NCBI GenBank assembly: GCA_003222375.1
Contig: QHVX01000337.1
Location: 1 to 5,753, forward strand
Source: Acidobacteriota bacterium
GTDB taxonomy: Bacteria > Acidobacteriota > Thermoanaerobaculia > Gp7-AA8
Direction of reading: 5' to 3'
Length of the DNA stretch: 5,753 nucleotides
Both the position numbers and the translations under genes were made by a program. The notes under the pieces are model-generated. The model worked only from the letters and a program-made list of their open reading frames with translations, searched no databases and had not been told where the DNA came from. Within the stretch, counting starts at the first letter, position 1. Every line of letters begins with the position of its first letter. Positions 5,349 through 5,753 of the stretch are shown here, piece after piece.

Positions 5349-5753
5349 TCACGCCTTCACCGCGTAGTCGTCGCCATAAAACTTAGATGTTATATTTGTA
5401 TGAAATTGTATCGCCTTAATTGATGCGTATTTCGGATCGGGCAAACCCGGCAGCACTTCCAGCATCTCCTCTTCCCAAACGTAGACGGCCATCGGAAAGC
5501 GATGCGTCGTCGAGGGGAAGATGTCGTTGCTGATGCGCTGCATGTAATCGCCGGTGTTGAGAATGATCGTGCCGCGCGGGGCGTGGATGCGAATCCACTT
5601 CATGTTGCGGCGATTCAGAATCTGCAGTCCTTCCACGCGCGGCGCCGGCAGGAAGGTGAACATGTCGACGTCTTCGTGACCGAGGAGACGCGCGGCGCCG
5701 GAATCGTCCATCTCGCGCGACATCGGCGGGTAGTAATTCAGTCGCAAACCGAA
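5349..5753 (-). CDS. Isopenicillin N synthase-family Fe(II)/2-oxoglutarate-type oxygenase, C-terminal part
   Basis: The last 134 residues of a non-heme iron oxygenase; the N-terminal half lies beyond the window. Numbering visible residues from base 5753: FGLRLNYYPPM (1-11) is the strand leading to the iron site; GHEDVDMFTFL (25-35 region) carries the HxD iron ligands H25 and D27, as in the HEDVS motif of isopenicillin N synthase; LQILNRRNMKWIRI (43-56); IILNTGDYMQRISND (63-77); and STTHR (81-85) with the third ligand H84. In this family an Arg-x-Ser pair binding the co-substrate carboxylate normally lies about ten residues after that histidine. Here HR runs straight into FPMAVYVWEEEM, which looks like the segment that should follow Arg-x-Ser. 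The C-terminus (KFYGDDYAVKA) is otherwise complete. The substrate is unknown. It is followed after 34 nt by the kynureninase-like gene, on the same strand. Confidence 0.9.
   Translation of the reverse strand, partial: FGLRLNYYPPMSREMDDSGAARLLGHEDVDMFTFLPAPRVEGLQILNRRNMKWIRIHAPRGTIILNTGDYMQRISNDIFPSTTHRFPMAVYVWEEEMLEVLPGLPDPKYASIKAIQFHTNITSKFYGDDYAVKA

Noticed and set aside
5391..5398. TATATTTG on the plus strand resembling a Bacteroidota -7 element (TAnnTTTG)
   Set aside because: It points away from all genes here, has no matching -33 TTG at the right distance that I could see, and the base composition does not suit Bacteroidota.

Overview
The window is GC-rich (roughly 60% by eye) and holds five genes, all on the minus strand, packed with gaps of 34 nt or less. 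It looks like one operon. Reading with transcription (right to left) they are: the 3' end of an iron/2-oxoglutarate-type oxygenase of the isopenicillin N synthase family (5349-5753, cut by the window edge); a kynureninase-like PLP enzyme (start 5314); a TolC-family outer-membrane channel (start about 4164); a 14-helix EmrB/QacA-type (DHA2) proton-driven exporter (2836-1223); and an EmrA/HlyD-type membrane fusion protein (1222 to beyond base 1). The last three make a complete tripartite pump that crosses both membranes, so the host is a Gram-negative (diderm) bacterium. Base composition and the intergenic repeats would suit a soil-type lineage such as Acidobacteriota, but the sequence does not settle the taxon.

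The two enzymes upstream (an oxygenase and a probable C-C hydrolase or other PLP enzyme) and the exporter downstream suggest a small make-or-modify-and-export cassette for an aromatic or amino-acid-derived compound. The substrate cannot be read from the sequence, and simple co-transcription without a shared pathway is possible.

The most unusual part of the window is its gene junctions. Heptamer tandem arrays with the same unit in opposite orientations flank the kynureninase-like gene (5314-5341 and 4086-4144), and a hairpin-rich REP-like element sits at 2837-2943. None is a neutral spacer. The first array supplies the apparent Shine-Dalgarno sequence and GTG start of the kynureninase-like gene. 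The second has no stop for that gene, so its frame runs 443 nt into tolC out of frame, and the same DNA encodes the hydrophobic core of the TolC signal peptide. The third replaces the usual C-terminal end of TolC with a 36-residue repeat-encoded tail, and supplies the ribosome-binding site and ATGA overlap for the exporter. Because 7 is not a multiple of 3, copy-number change in the second array would re-phase both genes.

The oxygenase also appears to lack the Arg-x-Ser co-substrate motif usually found just after its last iron-ligand histidine. No RNA genes, insertion sequences, CRISPR arrays or regulators were found, and no gene-free stretch exceeds 34 nt.
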